Below are positions 8,912-19,076 of a DNA stretch of 64,000 nt, in pieces. The stretch comes from CAZPXZ01 sp965219495. Lineage in GTDB: Bacteria > Pseudomonadota > Alphaproteobacteria > Rhodobacterales > CAZPXZ01. Every line of letters begins with the position of its first letter. Position 1 is the stretch's first letter. The position numbers and the translations under genes were made by a program. The notes beneath the pieces are model-generated. The model saw only the letters and a list, made by a program, of their open reading frames with translations. It was not told the DNA's origin and searched no databases. Where the stretch lies: positions 4,216,001 through 4,280,000 of the forward strand of contig OZ244777.1 in NCBI GenBank assembly GCA_965219495.1, written 5' to 3'.

Positions 8912-9172
8912 ATGGTGATCGGCGGATTGCCACGCCGCCGAAACGGGCCTCGCATGTCTGCCGGAACGACGAAGCTGGGTTACCGGAACCGAAACGACCA
9001 AGTCGTGGTCCGTCGAACCGATCTACCCGGGAACGACCACAACCAACGCGTCTACGTCCTCCAATGCGACCGCTGCATGCATCGCTACGGCGCCAACGGT
9101 TCGGACATCTGGCAGAGGCGCTGCCCGCGTTGCGATGGAGGCCGGCCCGGGTTGAGTATTGACGAGTCATAG
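8912..9172 (+). CDS. Small zinc-ribbon protein of a defence-island neighbourhood
   Basis: A frame of 86 codons from the ATG at 8912 (or 72 from the ATG at 8954) encodes a conserved-looking small protein. It has TTKLGYRNRN, VVRRTDLPGNDHNQRVYVL, then CDRCMHRYGANGSDI and RRCPRCDGGRPGL, giving two CxxC knuckles. It is in the same frame as the C-terminal remains of the HEPN gene, so a read-through fusion is also possible. Function is unknown; zinc binding is inferred from the cysteines. No damage is visible. Confidence 0.6.
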   Translation: MVIGGLPRRRNGPRMSAGTTKLGYRNRNDQVVVRRTDLPGNDHNQRVYVLQCDRCMHRYGANGSDIWQRRCPRCDGGRPGLSIDES

Positions 9173-9307
9173 TCAAGACGCGGTACCGCCCGTCGAGTGA
9201 TCACTGCGTCGCGGCCGTAACTCACTCTGCAACGGGGCGAATATGTTGGAGTGCTGGAAGACGTGGCGGTCGCCGCACAAGGTGTGGGCGTGACCGAGAA
9301 GGCGGAA

Positions 9308-10748
9308 ATGCCGGACGCTCGCCAACTGGAGCGAATCCAAGGCTTGATGGGCGAGATCGTGCGCAAGTCGTCGGAACGCGAAGGCACATGCGTGTTCCGA
9401 GGTGAACCGGAGTGCTACTCCGTCGTGTCGTCCGGGTTGTACCGGAAACGCCCGGACAGCGAGAACGAGGCATTCGACATAGGACGGATCGAGCAGGAAA
9501 TCGCCGAGAACGCGCGATAGTACACTACCCTGGCCGACGATGTGGAGATTCTCACGGAGATTCAGCACTTCGGCGGCGCGACGAATCTGATCGACTTCAC
9601 CGACGACTACCTGATCGCGCTGTTCTTCGCGAGCGTCAAGGGCGACGGGAAGGACGGCAGGGTGGTGTTGCACTGGCCCGAGACGGACACCCTGGTGAGG
9701 CCGAAGCAGACCATCAACAGGGTCGTCTTCCAGAAGAGCGTGTTCGTTCGTCCTTGAAGGGGGTTCATCGTGCCCAACGCTCGCGAAGAGACCGTCGTCG
9801 TCCCAGCCGATCTGAAGGGAAGCATCCTTTCGTTCCTGGAGCGCTTTCACGGGATCTCCGAGAGGACCGTCTTCAACGACATCCACGGATTCATCAGGCA
9901 CCAGACTCCGGGTCGAAGCGGCTATGCGCGAGAGTTTCAAGAGTCACTGACCAAACCGCCGTACGACATCGCTGTCGAATTGAGACCTTGCCTGGAGGCG
10001 AAATTTGTCGACATCGAGCTGACAAAATTGCGCCACGCTTACCAGCAGAGGGGGATCGTCTACAAAGACGACAAGAGAAGCATGTTCTCGATAAACGTGA
10101 TCCCAACAACGCCCGGTCCGACAGGCTGCTACATTTTCGATTTCGAACCGGAACAGGTCGTCGACCTCTTCACGCATTTCATCGAAAAAACCAGGGCGGG
10201 ACTCAGAAAAAAATCTATTGCAGGCGCGGGGAGGCTCACCTGTTCCAGGGCGCGACTGACCTCGCCTTATGCGACTTCGAAGACGCGCCGGCCATGGACG
10301 CAGAGATGGCGGAGGCGTACCACGGGCGCGGCAACGCGTACAGAAAGCAAGGCAGTGCCGACCGGGCGATGGCCGATCTTGATGAGGCGCTGCGGTTGCA
10401 GCCGGTTCTGGCTGCCGCGTTCATCGACCGCGGAAATGTGTATCTGGAACGCCGGTCCCTAGACGAGGCCATTCAGGATTACGACAAGGCAATCTCCATC
10501 ATGCGAATGGGGGCCTATCACGGCCCTACCGGAGAATTAGAGATGGGCACTTTTTCCGCGCGATGGCTCACTGCGTCCAGCACGACTGGTGCGAAGCCAA
10601 GACTGATCTTCAAGCTGCGAGAACAGAAGCGGTGCTGGTCGCGTCATCGTTCCGAAACATAGTCGGTGGCGTGGCCAAGTTCGAAGCAGACTACGGCCTG
10701 AGAATGCCTTCCGACGTTGCGACTATGTTGTACGTTGCTGAGCGATAG
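9308..10748 (+). pseudogene. FRG-domain protein with TPR tail, multiply broken
   Basis: The N-terminus has the FRG signature CVFRGEPECYSVVSSGLYR, and IQHFGGATNLIDFTDDYLI follows later. The frame is interrupted by TAG at 9518-9520 and TGA at 9755-9757, both without a frame change. A run of seven A at about 10209-10215 marks a frameshift, after which a TPR-like tail appears (YHGRGNAYRKQGSADRAMAD, then AFIDRGNVYLERRSLDEAI). A further frame change near 10550 leads to SSFRNIVGGVAKFEADYGL and the end at 10748. FRG proteins occur in defence and toxin contexts. At least four lesions make this a clear pseudogene. Confidence 0.65.
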
Positions 10749-11084
10749 ATTCCCAGCTTGGTCGACGGAATCGACTCGATCGCGCCGGCAGAACTACCCA
10801 TTTGCGCGGATCACGTAATCGCGGCGGGCACGGCTACCGCTATTCTTCCATCCCACGCCAGGGTGCCGAGCAAGGCTTTCGCTCATCCGAAGTTCCGTGT
10901 AGCGCCGGGTGCAAAAGCAGCAAGAAGCCGGCCATGGATCTCGCGACGCTACCTCCCGAGATTGCGATCGACACCCTTCGGCTCCTGCACCTCTTCGGGC
11001 GCCAATCCATGCGTTTGCGGTGCTGACGCCATTCCCTTCTTGGATGCGCGACCTGCTTCCCGCACCGCCCCGCGCGGCATCCCA
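10749..11084. other. Spacer with no recognisable gene
   Basis: No supported coding sequence is seen. It may include scrambled transposon DNA ahead of the IS630 fragment. Confidence 0.4.
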
Positions 11085-11371
11085 ACCGGACGTTCCATTT
11101 CACGCCCACCTCGTCCTCCAGGCTGAACGCGGTCGAGGGGTTCTTCGCGAAACTGACCAGGCGGCGTCTGAAGCACGCCGGCTTCAACTCCGTCACCGAG
11201 TGCGAGGTGGCCATCCGTCGGTTCATCAAGGAACACAACTGCAATGAAGCGAAGCCGTTCAGGTGGACCGCCGATCCCGAAAAGATCATCACCGCCGGGA
11301 AGAGAGGGTTGCAAGTGTTGGATTCAAACCACCAAGTCAGTATTGCAAGTGATTCAACACGCGGGTCTTGA
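11085..11371 (+). pseudogene. IS630-family transposase, C-terminal fragment
   Basis: One open frame gives RTFHFTPTSSSRLNAVEGFF, AKLTRRRLKHAGFNSVTE, then FIKEHN and FRWTADPEKIITAGKRG, the conserved C-terminal third of IS630 transposases including the catalytic glutamate in NAVEGFF. There is no N-terminal part upstream. It may be the distal piece of the element whose N-terminus is at 1-280, which would place the whole defence-like cluster between two IS630 fragments. Confidence 0.7.
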
Positions 11372-11450
11372 CTGTGGGCTCGACACCTCATACTAACTAT
11401 TGATGGTGCTGAGTGGAAGCGGATTCACCTGTGTAGCTTTGGAGCACAGA

Positions 11451-12296
11451 ATGATCGATCGCTACGAATTGACCCGAAGGATGCTTCTCAAAACCGCATG
11501 CGCAGGAATTGCAGGTGGGTTTGCTGCAGACGCTCTTGCCGGACCGAAAGTCACGGATTTAGAAGGGCTAGATGGCCTATGGCGTGACGCCGAGGACGCG
11601 ATCCGTAACTTCTTCGGGTATGTGGAATTCGAGTACGGCGGCATTACTCTCGATTTGCCGCGGCACGCGGACTTCGGAAGTTCGGTCCCGCTTTCTGTTC
11701 GTATCGACTCAGCAATGTCAGACATGGATTACCCGGTTGTCTTGCACATCCTCGCACACGAGAACCCGACCCCCCACGTACTTTCCGCGTGGATGAAGCC
11801 GATGGCGGGCCGGGCCGAATTCTCTACCCGAATCCGTCTGGAGATTTCGCAGACGGTCACCGCTGTGGCCCGGATGGCTGACGGCCGTCACCTGAGGGTC
11901 GATCGCGACGTCTCGGTCAGCTTCGGCGCTTGCGGTCAAGTTGGCATCGGCACTCAGGACGAGGTTTTCGCCTTTGAGCCCGAAACCCGCGTCAGCGTGC
12001 CCGCGCATGCCACGCGCGGTGAGATCATTCCGATTCGTGCGATCATCTCGCACCCTCAGGAAACTGGTTTGAGGCTGAACAGCACCCTAGAGTGGATTCG
12101 CGAACGCATCGTCTCTCGCTTCGCGTGCAGCTTCGACGGAATCGAATTCTTCCGTACCCGACCTTATGCGGCTGTAGCGACGAACCCGTATTTTCAGTTT
12201 TACGTGAGGGCAGAAAAGTCCGGCCAATTCCAGTTCAAGTGGTATGAAACTGAAAGCCACACATATACGAGCAAGTCACCGATTCTGGTCAGCTGA
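11451..12296 (+). CDS. soxYZ: SoxY-SoxZ fusion, thiosulfate-oxidation sulfur carrier
   Basis: A 281-residue protein. The ATG at 11451 is chosen because it places a twin-arginine signal (TRRMLLKTACAGIAGG) at the N-terminus, so export to the periplasm is expected. Residues of about 60-190 match SoxY, ending in FGACGQVG, where the cysteine corresponds to the swinging-arm thiol of the usual GGCGG motif. The remainder matches SoxZ (ETRVSVPAHATRGEIIPIRA, FACSFDGIEFF, NPYFQFYVRAEKSGQFQF). SoxY and SoxZ are normally separate and form a heterodimer that carries sulfur intermediates between Sox enzymes; some quinoprotein-associated carriers are fused. The gene is intact, stands alone on the plus strand, and lies 10 kb from soxA. 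Confidence 0.85.
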   Translation: MIDRYELTRRMLLKTACAGIAGGFAADALAGPKVTDLEGLDGLWRDAEDAIRNFFGYVEFEYGGITLDLPRHADFGSSVPLSVRIDSAMSDMDYPVVLHILAHENPTPHVLSAWMKPMAGRAEFSTRIRLEISQTVTAVARMADGRHLRVDRDVSVSFGACGQVGIGTQDEVFAFEPETRVSVPAHATRGEIIPIRAIISHPQETGLRLNSTLEWIRERIVSRFACSFDGIEFFRTRPYAAVATNPYFQFYVRAEKSGQFQFKWYETESHTYTSKSPILVS

Positions 12297-12789
12297 CTTC
12301 ATCCGATCGAACGAAGTAAGCGGACAAATTAGCCCGTTCGGCTTGGCCGTGGCGTGACGGCGCGCGCCGCTGGTTTCCTTTCATCTCCCCACAGTTGGCT
12401 ACGAACCATTTTCAGTGAATATCGTGGACAGGGTTTTTCAATGTGGCCCTCCTCTTGTGCTTTCTGTCCTCGATAGAAGGCAAGTTCTGGTCTGAAGTGC
12501 AGAATCTTAAGATTGGTCGGGTTCGGAGATCCGGACTAATCTGATTGAACGAGGCTGCGGGGAACGATTTCTGAGCTATGGGGAAAGTGGTTTGCGGCAA
12601 TGCCCAGCGCCGGTCACAGTGTCCGGCTCTTAGGACAGTGTCGACGCCTCGACGACGGGCGATCCGGTCGTTTTCGGCGCCTGTTGGGCCGCATCGGAGC
12701 GGTATTTTCGAAACGGCACGGCCTGGACCGAACCGGAGACCGAGCGGAAGCATTGGCCGGTGTGTGCGACCTTGCTGCAGACAGCAGGT
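12297..12789. other. Spacer with no recognisable gene
   Basis: No convincing gene is found here. The distal part abuts the IS91-type remnant and may be its non-coding end. Confidence 0.4.
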
Positions 12790-13272
12790 TCATCGAGATG
12801 ACGCCTCCGGCGGGTCCCGGCCCGGACCCGGTCTTTGCCACCCGGCGGGGATTGCGCTGACATGCCGCAAGGACCCGCCGCAATGGGGACAGGGGGCGGG
12901 TCCCGCGTCGTCGTTGCTGCGGGTTTCATCCTGCGGTCCGCCGTCAGCGGCATCCCTAGCTTCCGTTTCTGGCCCCGGGCCGGTTGTCCCGAGAGCCCGG
13001 CGTGCCGCCTCGAGGGTATTCCCGCGGCGGCCGTTGGCGAGAATCCCGAAGTGGCGGATGCGGTGCAGCTTGTCCGGCAGGACGTGGATGAGGAAACGCG
13101 TGATGAACGCCTCCACGGGAATGGTCTCGGTGCGGTAGCGCAGTTTCGTCTGCCCGGGCGGCTTCGGCCCGCGGCACCGGAAGGAGACGCTCTCCCCGTC
13201 GAAGGCGATGATGCGGCCGTTGCCGATGGCGACCCGGTGGGTGTAGCGCGACAGGTAGGCGAAGACCTTACC
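12790..13272 (-). pseudogene. IS91-family (Y2) transposase, C-terminal fragment
   Basis: The minus-strand frame reads KVFAYLSRYTHRVAIGN, then FITRFLIHVLPDKLHRIRHF and GILANGRRGNTLEAARR, ending with a CPHCGG motif. These are the conserved C-terminal blocks of IS91 rolling-circle transposases. The catalytic tyrosine region should lie upstream, but the sequence beyond 13272 is unrelated, so this is a truncated remnant. Confidence 0.75.
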
Positions 13273-13405
13273 GGCTTATGGTAATCCAACAACTAAGGTG
13301 AGTTGAAGCCTTACAGCATTGTCCACATTGAGTTCTGTGACCGAAACACTTTCCATAGATCTTTTCTTTCTCCTTGCTTGAATCCGCAAACAAAGGAGAA
13401 CCAAG

Positions 13406-14541
13406 ATGCGATCAGCAAACGATCAGGAGCTTTTGTGGCATGCTACGGTTGGCCTGTACTCGGGACTATTGTTCGAGTTCGACAACTACGTGCAGCAGGC
13501 AGGTATCGCCGAGAAACAAATCCGGCTCCGTCTCGGTACAGCGAGGCACTTTCTGGCGTGGACGCGTGCGAGTGGCACCAGGCAGAAGGCGGTGGATGAT
13601 GCGGCGCTGCTGGCCTTCCGGGACCATGAGTGCCGCTGTCTTGTTTCACTCCAGGGCAATCCCTGGCCAAGGCGCGAGCCCGGGCTCGGCGCGGCGACAA
13701 TGCGGCACGCAATCCGTTTGGTGCAATTCCTTGAGATCAGCGGAAAGACTGATCATCCTGACAAGATTCAATTTTGTTTTCGACCGCTGAAGGATTTCCT
13801 GGAACACCGCGCGAAGGAAGGCTTTCGACCATCCGCCCTTCGTGATTACCGCAAGTTTGTCCGGCACTTTCTGATCTGGCTCCATCGATCGAGAACGCCG
13901 ATCAAAGCCATCGCTGCAGATGTCGTCGGATCCTTTCCTGGACATGACTGCCTGTGCCACGGCTACGCCGTGACGCCCAACAAGCTCCGGGCGGCAAGGC
14001 GTTGTGAGGTGGTCATAAAACTGTTCGCGAACTACCTGGCGGAGCGGGGGGTGGCGCCCGATGCCTTCGTGGCGCCAAGGCAAAGGAAGCAAACGCAAAC
14101 TGGAGGCATTCTGTCTCTGGCTGGAACAGCACCGCGGCATATCGGCCGCATCAATCGAATTGCATGACCGCAAAGTGTCCTCTCTTCTCGACGATCTCCG
14201 GACGGACCCGAGCCGGTACGCCGCCGTCCTGGTTCGTCAGGTTCTGCTTCGCCGCTTCGCGAAAACGAGCTTGCCACACGCCAAGACAATTACGGGTGCC
14301 ATGCGCACGTACCTGCGCTTTGTCGCCTCGACGGACGCGTGTCCCGCGAGCCTTGTCAATGCGGTTCCGTCTCCCGCGAATGGGCGGGCTCTCGACCCTG
14401 CCGCGTTACATCCCCACGGAGGATATCGAGCGTGTGATCGGGTCCTGTGAGGTCACGGCGCCCGGTGGCGTTCGTGATCGCGCCATTTTACTGCTTCTTG
14501 CCGGGCTGGGGCTGTGCGCCGGGGATATCTGCCAACGGTGA
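13406..14541 (+). pseudogene. Tyrosine recombinase/integrase, frameshifted and truncated
   Basis: Frame 1 (13406 to about 14100) holds the SAM-like N-terminal half (GTARHFLAWTRASGTRQK, FRPSALRDYRKFVRHFLIWL). It continues in a second frame (KRKLEAFCLWLEQHRGISAA) and a third (STLPRYIPTEDIERVI, VRDRAILLLLAGLGLCAGDI), implying frameshifts near 14100 and 14375. The ARLGLRAGDI-like segment is where the catalytic domain begins; the R-H-R-Y residues downstream are missing because IS4-type sequence follows at about 14541. It probably belonged to an integrated element. Confidence 0.7.
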
Positions 14542-15245
14542 TCACCGGCGAGGGAGAACGGATCGATCTGTGGGACCATGTGGCGGCGCAGCCGCGGCTG
14601 ACCGGGCGCACGGTCGAGATCGGCGCCGGCGGCGGCAGGCGGGCACGCAACAAGCGCACGGCGAAACTCGATCTGCGGGCCGTCCGCGTAACGCTGGCGC
14701 CGCCACGCGACGCCGCCGATCAGGCGCCGCCTACAATGCTCGCGGTCTCCGCCATCGAGCCCAACCCGCCCGCCGGCAAGGACCCCCTCAACTGGCTGCT
14801 GTTAACCACCGAAGGACAGGCCGACGCCGAAACCGCCAATACCGTCATCTCCTGGTACGAACGTCAATGGACCATCGAGGAATGTTTCAAGGTCCTCAAG
14901 GTCCGCACCCGTATCAAGGACCCGCGGCTCAACGATGCCGACGAATTCCGGAAGTGCCTCGCCTTCGATGTCATCACCGACGACGAAATCTTCATATCGT
15001 ATATCCAGCTCCAGCATCTCAATGTCATTCGCGCACCACCGCCGCCGGGAATTATGCCCGACATCCGGACTTTCGTCATCGATCTGGCAAGCCTCGTCGG
15101 CTTCCACCCCCGAAAACAGCAGCCAATGCCGGGAACACAAAAGGTCTGTGAGGGATACGTCATTCTCAAACACACAACAAGAGCCTACCATGCCCTGAAA
15201 GAGCAAAACATGATCAGAAGTCTGGATACTACAATGGGGGGATGA
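14541..15245 (+). pseudogene. IS4-family (Tn5-like) transposase, C-terminal fragment
   Basis: The open frame has ISWYERQWTIEECFKVLKVR, the IS4-type YREK-like region with its catalytic glutamate, then DLASLVGFHPRKQQPMPGTQ, a conserved C-terminal block of Tn5-like transposases. The N-terminal half is absent and the fragment joins directly to the recombinase remnant. Confidence 0.7.
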
Positions 15246-15460
15246 AAGACCCGGGACACTGAGGGGCAGGTGTGTCCGCAACACGCCGCAGGGGGTGCGC
15301 GGTGCCCGGAAAAACGAAGTTGCGTCCGGAATAGAACGAGAACAGCCGGCGAAAGCCGGTCGGATCCCCGAAAAAAGTCAACTTGAAAGCACCACCGTGT
15401 CCGATCGCGGCCGATCACGAGTGAAAACGACCATCATCTTGGATTGGTGACGGATGCGGG

Positions 15461-16819
15461 CTAGTCGGACAATGCTCGCGCATTCGGGATGGAGTTACCG
15501 ATGTCCTGCCATGGCGACCGGTCGCTGAAGCGGGCTCGAACAAATGTCGCAAGATTTGCCATCTCTTGGTCGGCGATCTGAAGTGACCGGCCGGGCATGG
15601 AACGACTAGGTGCCCAGCGAGAGGCGGGCACACCTTGGAAGACCGCCATCACCAGGTTGCTGGCGGAGGGAGCCTGAACCGCTGTCGACAGGGCAAGTGG
15701 CACGGGTTCACCGCCGACCTTGTGACAGCGCGCGCACTCGCGCTCGAAGACGGCCGCACCGGATGTAGCCGCGGCGTCTCCAGGATTTGGCGGGGCATCC
15801 GGGTGAACCCATTGCAAGGTCTCGGCTTTCCAGCGGATCGCAGCCGCAATGCGCTCCTGTTCATCCGCGGGCAAGCCGCCACCCTTGATAGACATCAGAT
15901 AGGCAGCAATAGCGAAGACGTCGTCTTCCGACTGGTCGTAGAGATCGTTCACTACGGGTCCCATAGGCCCGGCGGCAGCACCGTGGTCCTTGTCCCAGCC
16001 ATCGATCAGATAGTTTACAAGTGCAATCTGGGTCCAAGGGATCGGGGCTGGGGTCGCGTCGTTGAGCGGCGGGGCATACCATCCCTCGGCCCAACCGCCC
16101 GCATCGGCATCAGCACCGTTCTTGGCGGTCGCGCCCAGCTGGTTGCGTTTGGAATGGCACGCGCCGCAGTGGCCCAGTCCTTCGACGATGTATGCGCCGC
16201 GGTTCCACTCTTCGTCCCTGGTCTCGTCCGGCTCCAACGCGCCGGTTCGAAGAAACAGCAGCTTTCACCCGGAAAGCAGCAATCGCTGATTGAATGGAAA
16301 GCGCAACTCATTCGCTGGAGTCTCGGCCTCAACGGGCTTGATGCTCATGAGATGGGCGTAAATCGCGCCGAGATCATCATCCGAAACCCGCGTGAAATAG
16401 TCATAGGGGAAGGCAGGATAGAGGTGACAACCCTCGCGGTCCACTCCCTCGCGCATGGCGCGGACAAAGGCGTCCTCAGACCAAGTTCCGATCCCGGTGG
16501 CGGGGTCCGGCGTAATTTTTGTCGTGTAGATCACACCAAAAGGTGTCTCGGGAGCGCGCCCGCCGGCGAAACGGCGTCCGCCAGTCCTGGTATGTCAGAC
16601 TTTGCAGTTGCCCAGACCGGTGAGAAACGCTCCGCGTTCGACTAGGCGCCGGTCGAAGCTTACGCTGTCTGGGCGGGCGATGGCCTCGAGTTGCACGAAC
16701 CGAAGCGCGTATGCGAATGCACCTGTAATCCCGACGACAACCAGCAAAAGAAGGCCAAGCGCAAGCCTCTTCACGTTTCCGTCCCGTCGGACTTTCTTTA
16801 AACTTTGAAACTCCTGCAC
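15461..16819 (-). pseudogene. Multi-haem cytochrome c (IorAB partner), two in-frame TGA codons
   Basis: One uninterrupted frame from ATG 16819 to the stop at 15461 would encode about 450 residues: an N-terminal membrane anchor (LALGLLLLVVVGITGAFAYA) and three c-type haem sites. Sites two and three are intact (GHCGACH and CARCH). At the first site the expected CxxCH reads C-K-V-TGA-H (TGA at 16595-16597), so the stop replaces the second haem cysteine. A second TGA at 16265-16267 replaces the residue between LLLSG and KLLFLRTG, a tryptophan in homologues as recalled. The gene follows IorA-IorB on the same strand and would carry electrons from that enzyme to the respiratory chain. It is most simply a pseudogene. 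Confidence 0.75.
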
Positions 16820-16893
16820 CCGGAGGCGGAGCCGTCCGGGTGCAGGAGGATATTGGAGTTTCGGCCGGCCCCAGAAGGCCGGCCTTGGGCAGA

Positions 16894-19065
16894 TCAGGCC
16901 CAGCTCAGGTCATACTGCAGGATTGGCGTGGTGCGAACGCGCTTGCCGCTTGCGAAGTAAATCGCATTGCCAACGGCTGCTGGCGTCGGTGGGCCGGACG
17001 GCTCTCCATAGCCACCCCACCAGCCGTCCTCCGACAGTGCGAATACGGTTTCGACCTCCGGCATGTCCGACATCCGCAACATGTGGTAGTTGTCGAAGTT
17101 AGCGTTGGTGAAGCACCCGTTCTCCATGCCTAGCCCACCATTTAGCACGTGGCTAAGCTCCCATCCGACGCCACTGAAGCACTGCTCCTCGGAGCCGAGG
17201 GTATTTAGGACGTAGCCGCTGTTGGAGACGACCAGCACCTTGTCGACGAAGAGTCTGCCCCGTCGCGTTACCTCGACGGTGGCCACCGTCCCGACGATCG
17301 AGCCGTGATCCTCGGCGATACCGATGCCCATGCCCTGTCCCTTGGGCAGATCCGTTGTCCAGCCTGACACCTCCTTGATCTTCAGAAGCACGCGCTGCCA
17401 AGGCTCGTTGCCCACGGTCATCTTGATCCGCCACTCGAGCGGGTCCCAGCCGGCGGCTAGTGCCATCTCGTCGACGAACTGCTCGATGCAAAAGACGTTA
17501 TTGTTGGCGCCCGGGGCCCGGTGCGGGCCGATCGGGATGTGGTTGTACACCTCGTGCCGCTCGTAGCGGTAGTTGGGCACCTGGTAGGGCATGTTGGCGA
17601 TGTTGCGGTCCGCGTAACGGCCCCTGAGGCTTTCACCGACGGCGCGGCTGAGCATCGCCGTAGGCAGCCCGTCGTCGCCGATCTCGGCACTAAACCGCGC
17701 CCAGACCGGTGGACGGGAGCGGTCCTGCATGATCTCGTCTTCACGCGCCCAGGTGACGTTGACCGGTCGCCCGATCTGCTTGGAGATCTCGACTGCCTGA
17801 CGCGGCACGTCCGTTTGGTTGCCGTTGCCGAAGGCGCCGCCCTGATAGCAGGCATGGACGTAGACGTCTTTGGGATCTCGCCCGGCCTGCTCGGCGGCGA
17901 GCAGCAGCGTCGAGGAAACGTTCTGGGTGAAGCTCCAGACGTCGACCCGGTCCGCCGTCACATTTGCGACCGCCGAGGGTGGGCACATCGTTGCATGCGC
18001 CTCGAAGGGTCGCGAATAGTCGCCGGTCACCACGTTCGTTGCAGAAGCGAGGATCGGTCGTGGATCGCCGCGGACCTCCTCCGCATGCTCGGCCTCCATT
18101 CCTAGGAGGTTCTGTGCGGCCGCGGTCATCTTGTCGTAGCTGTTATCGGCGCCGGGCCCGTAATCCCATTCGATCGGCATCAGCGACAGTGCAGTCTTCG
18201 CCCTGTAATAGGTGTCGGCTACCACCGCGACGCCGCTGCGCATGTCGGAATTTGCTAGCTCCTCGGCAACCTGCGGCAGTTCGACCGCGGCAATAACTCC
18301 GGGCCGGTCCTTGACCGCGTCGAAGTCGTAACTCATCAGCTTGCCCTGCGGTACCGGGCAGGCCTGCACCGCAGCGTAGACCATGCCGTCGAGGCGCACG
18401 TCGATCGGATAAATCGCGCTGCCGTCGACCTTGTGCTCAACGTCGACTCGCGGAATAGCACTGCCCACAAGCCACCAGTCGCCGTAGGCCTTGATCGCCG
18501 GTTCCTCGGCCAGAGTTACCGCCGCCGCCGCGGTGGCAAATTCGCCGTAGGTCGCACTATTGCTGCCGGCGGTCAGCATGCCCTGTTTCGCGGTGACCGC
18601 AGTGCGGTCCACACCCCAAGCGTCGGCTGCGGCCTGCTTCAACCGCTCGCGCGCAGAGGCGCCGGCCTGCATGATGTGCGTGTGCCGGCGGCGAACGAGG
18701 GCGGAACCTCCGGTCGACATGCTGACGTAGACCTCGCCTTCAGCGACGTGGCGGTTGGCCGACGCCATAACCGAGCGCACGTTTTCCCAAGGTACGTCGA
18801 GTTCCTCGGCGATCATTATCGCCACGGAGGTCAGCGCACCCTGGCCCATCTCCGTGTGCGGGCAGCGAATGTTGACGATGCTGTTCTCGTCGATCGTCAG
18901 CCACGCGTTTACTTCGACGCCTTCGCCTTCGACCCAGGGGCTTGCGGTCGTCGTGGCCGCAAGCGCCTTAGGCAATCCGGGCACAAAGAAACCGAGAGCC
19001 ATACCGCCTCCGGCGGCTACTGCGGTCTTGACGAAGGTGCGGCGTGAGACTTCAATGTAAGACAT
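16894..19065 (-). CDS. iorB: Molybdopterin-binding hydroxylase large subunit (IorB/aldehyde dehydrogenase type)
   Basis: The 723-residue product starts at ATG 19065, giving MSYIEVSRRTFVKTAVAAGG, a twin-arginine export signal. Xanthine-oxidase-family blocks are present: HTEMGQGALTSVAIMIAEEL early, GQTDTALKT-like motifs absent as expected for the single-polypeptide IorB type, PIGPHRAPGANNNVFCIEQF in the centre, and GEPSGPPTPAAVGNAI near the end. These bind the molybdenum cofactor and substrate. It is 11 bp downstream of the 2Fe-2S subunit and upstream of the cytochrome. Substrate (aldehyde or N-heterocycle) cannot be told from sequence. It appears intact, although its likely cytochrome partner is broken. 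Confidence 0.85.
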   Translation of the reverse strand: MSYIEVSRRTFVKTAVAAGGGMALGFFVPGLPKALAATTTASPWVEGEGVEVNAWLTIDENSIVNIRCPHTEMGQGALTSVAIMIAEELDVPWENVRSVMASANRHVAEGEVYVSMSTGGSALVRRRHTHIMQAGASARERLKQAAADAWGVDRTAVTAKQGMLTAGSNSATYGEFATAAAAVTLAEEPAIKAYGDWWLVGSAIPRVDVEHKVDGSAIYPIDVRLDGMVYAAVQACPVPQGKLMSYDFDAVKDRPGVIAAVELPQVAEELANSDMRSGVAVVADTYYRAKTALSLMPIEWDYGPGADNSYDKMTAAAQNLLGMEAEHAEEVRGDPRPILASATNVVTGDYSRPFEAHATMCPPSAVANVTADRVDVWSFTQNVSSTLLLAAEQAGRDPKDVYVHACYQGGAFGNGNQTDVPRQAVEISKQIGRPVNVTWAREDEIMQDRSRPPVWARFSAEIGDDGLPTAMLSRAVGESLRGRYADRNIANMPYQVPNYRYERHEVYNHIPIGPHRAPGANNNVFCIEQFVDEMALAAGWDPLEWRIKMTVGNEPWQRVLLKIKEVSGWTTDLPKGQGMGIGIAEDHGSIVGTVATVEVTRRGRLFVDKVLVVSNSGYVLNTLGSEEQCFSGVGWELSHVLNGGLGMENGCFTNANFDNYHMLRMSDMPEVETVFALSEDGWWGGYGEPSGPPTPAAVGNAIYFASGKRVRTTPILQYDLSWA

Positions 19066-19076
19066 CTTATCCTCCC

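Noticed and set aside
16595..16597. Selenocysteine insertion at the TGA in the haem motif
   Set aside because: A second TGA at a probable tryptophan site and many TAG/TAA lesions nearby favour ordinary nonsense mutation; no SECIS-like hairpin was evident.
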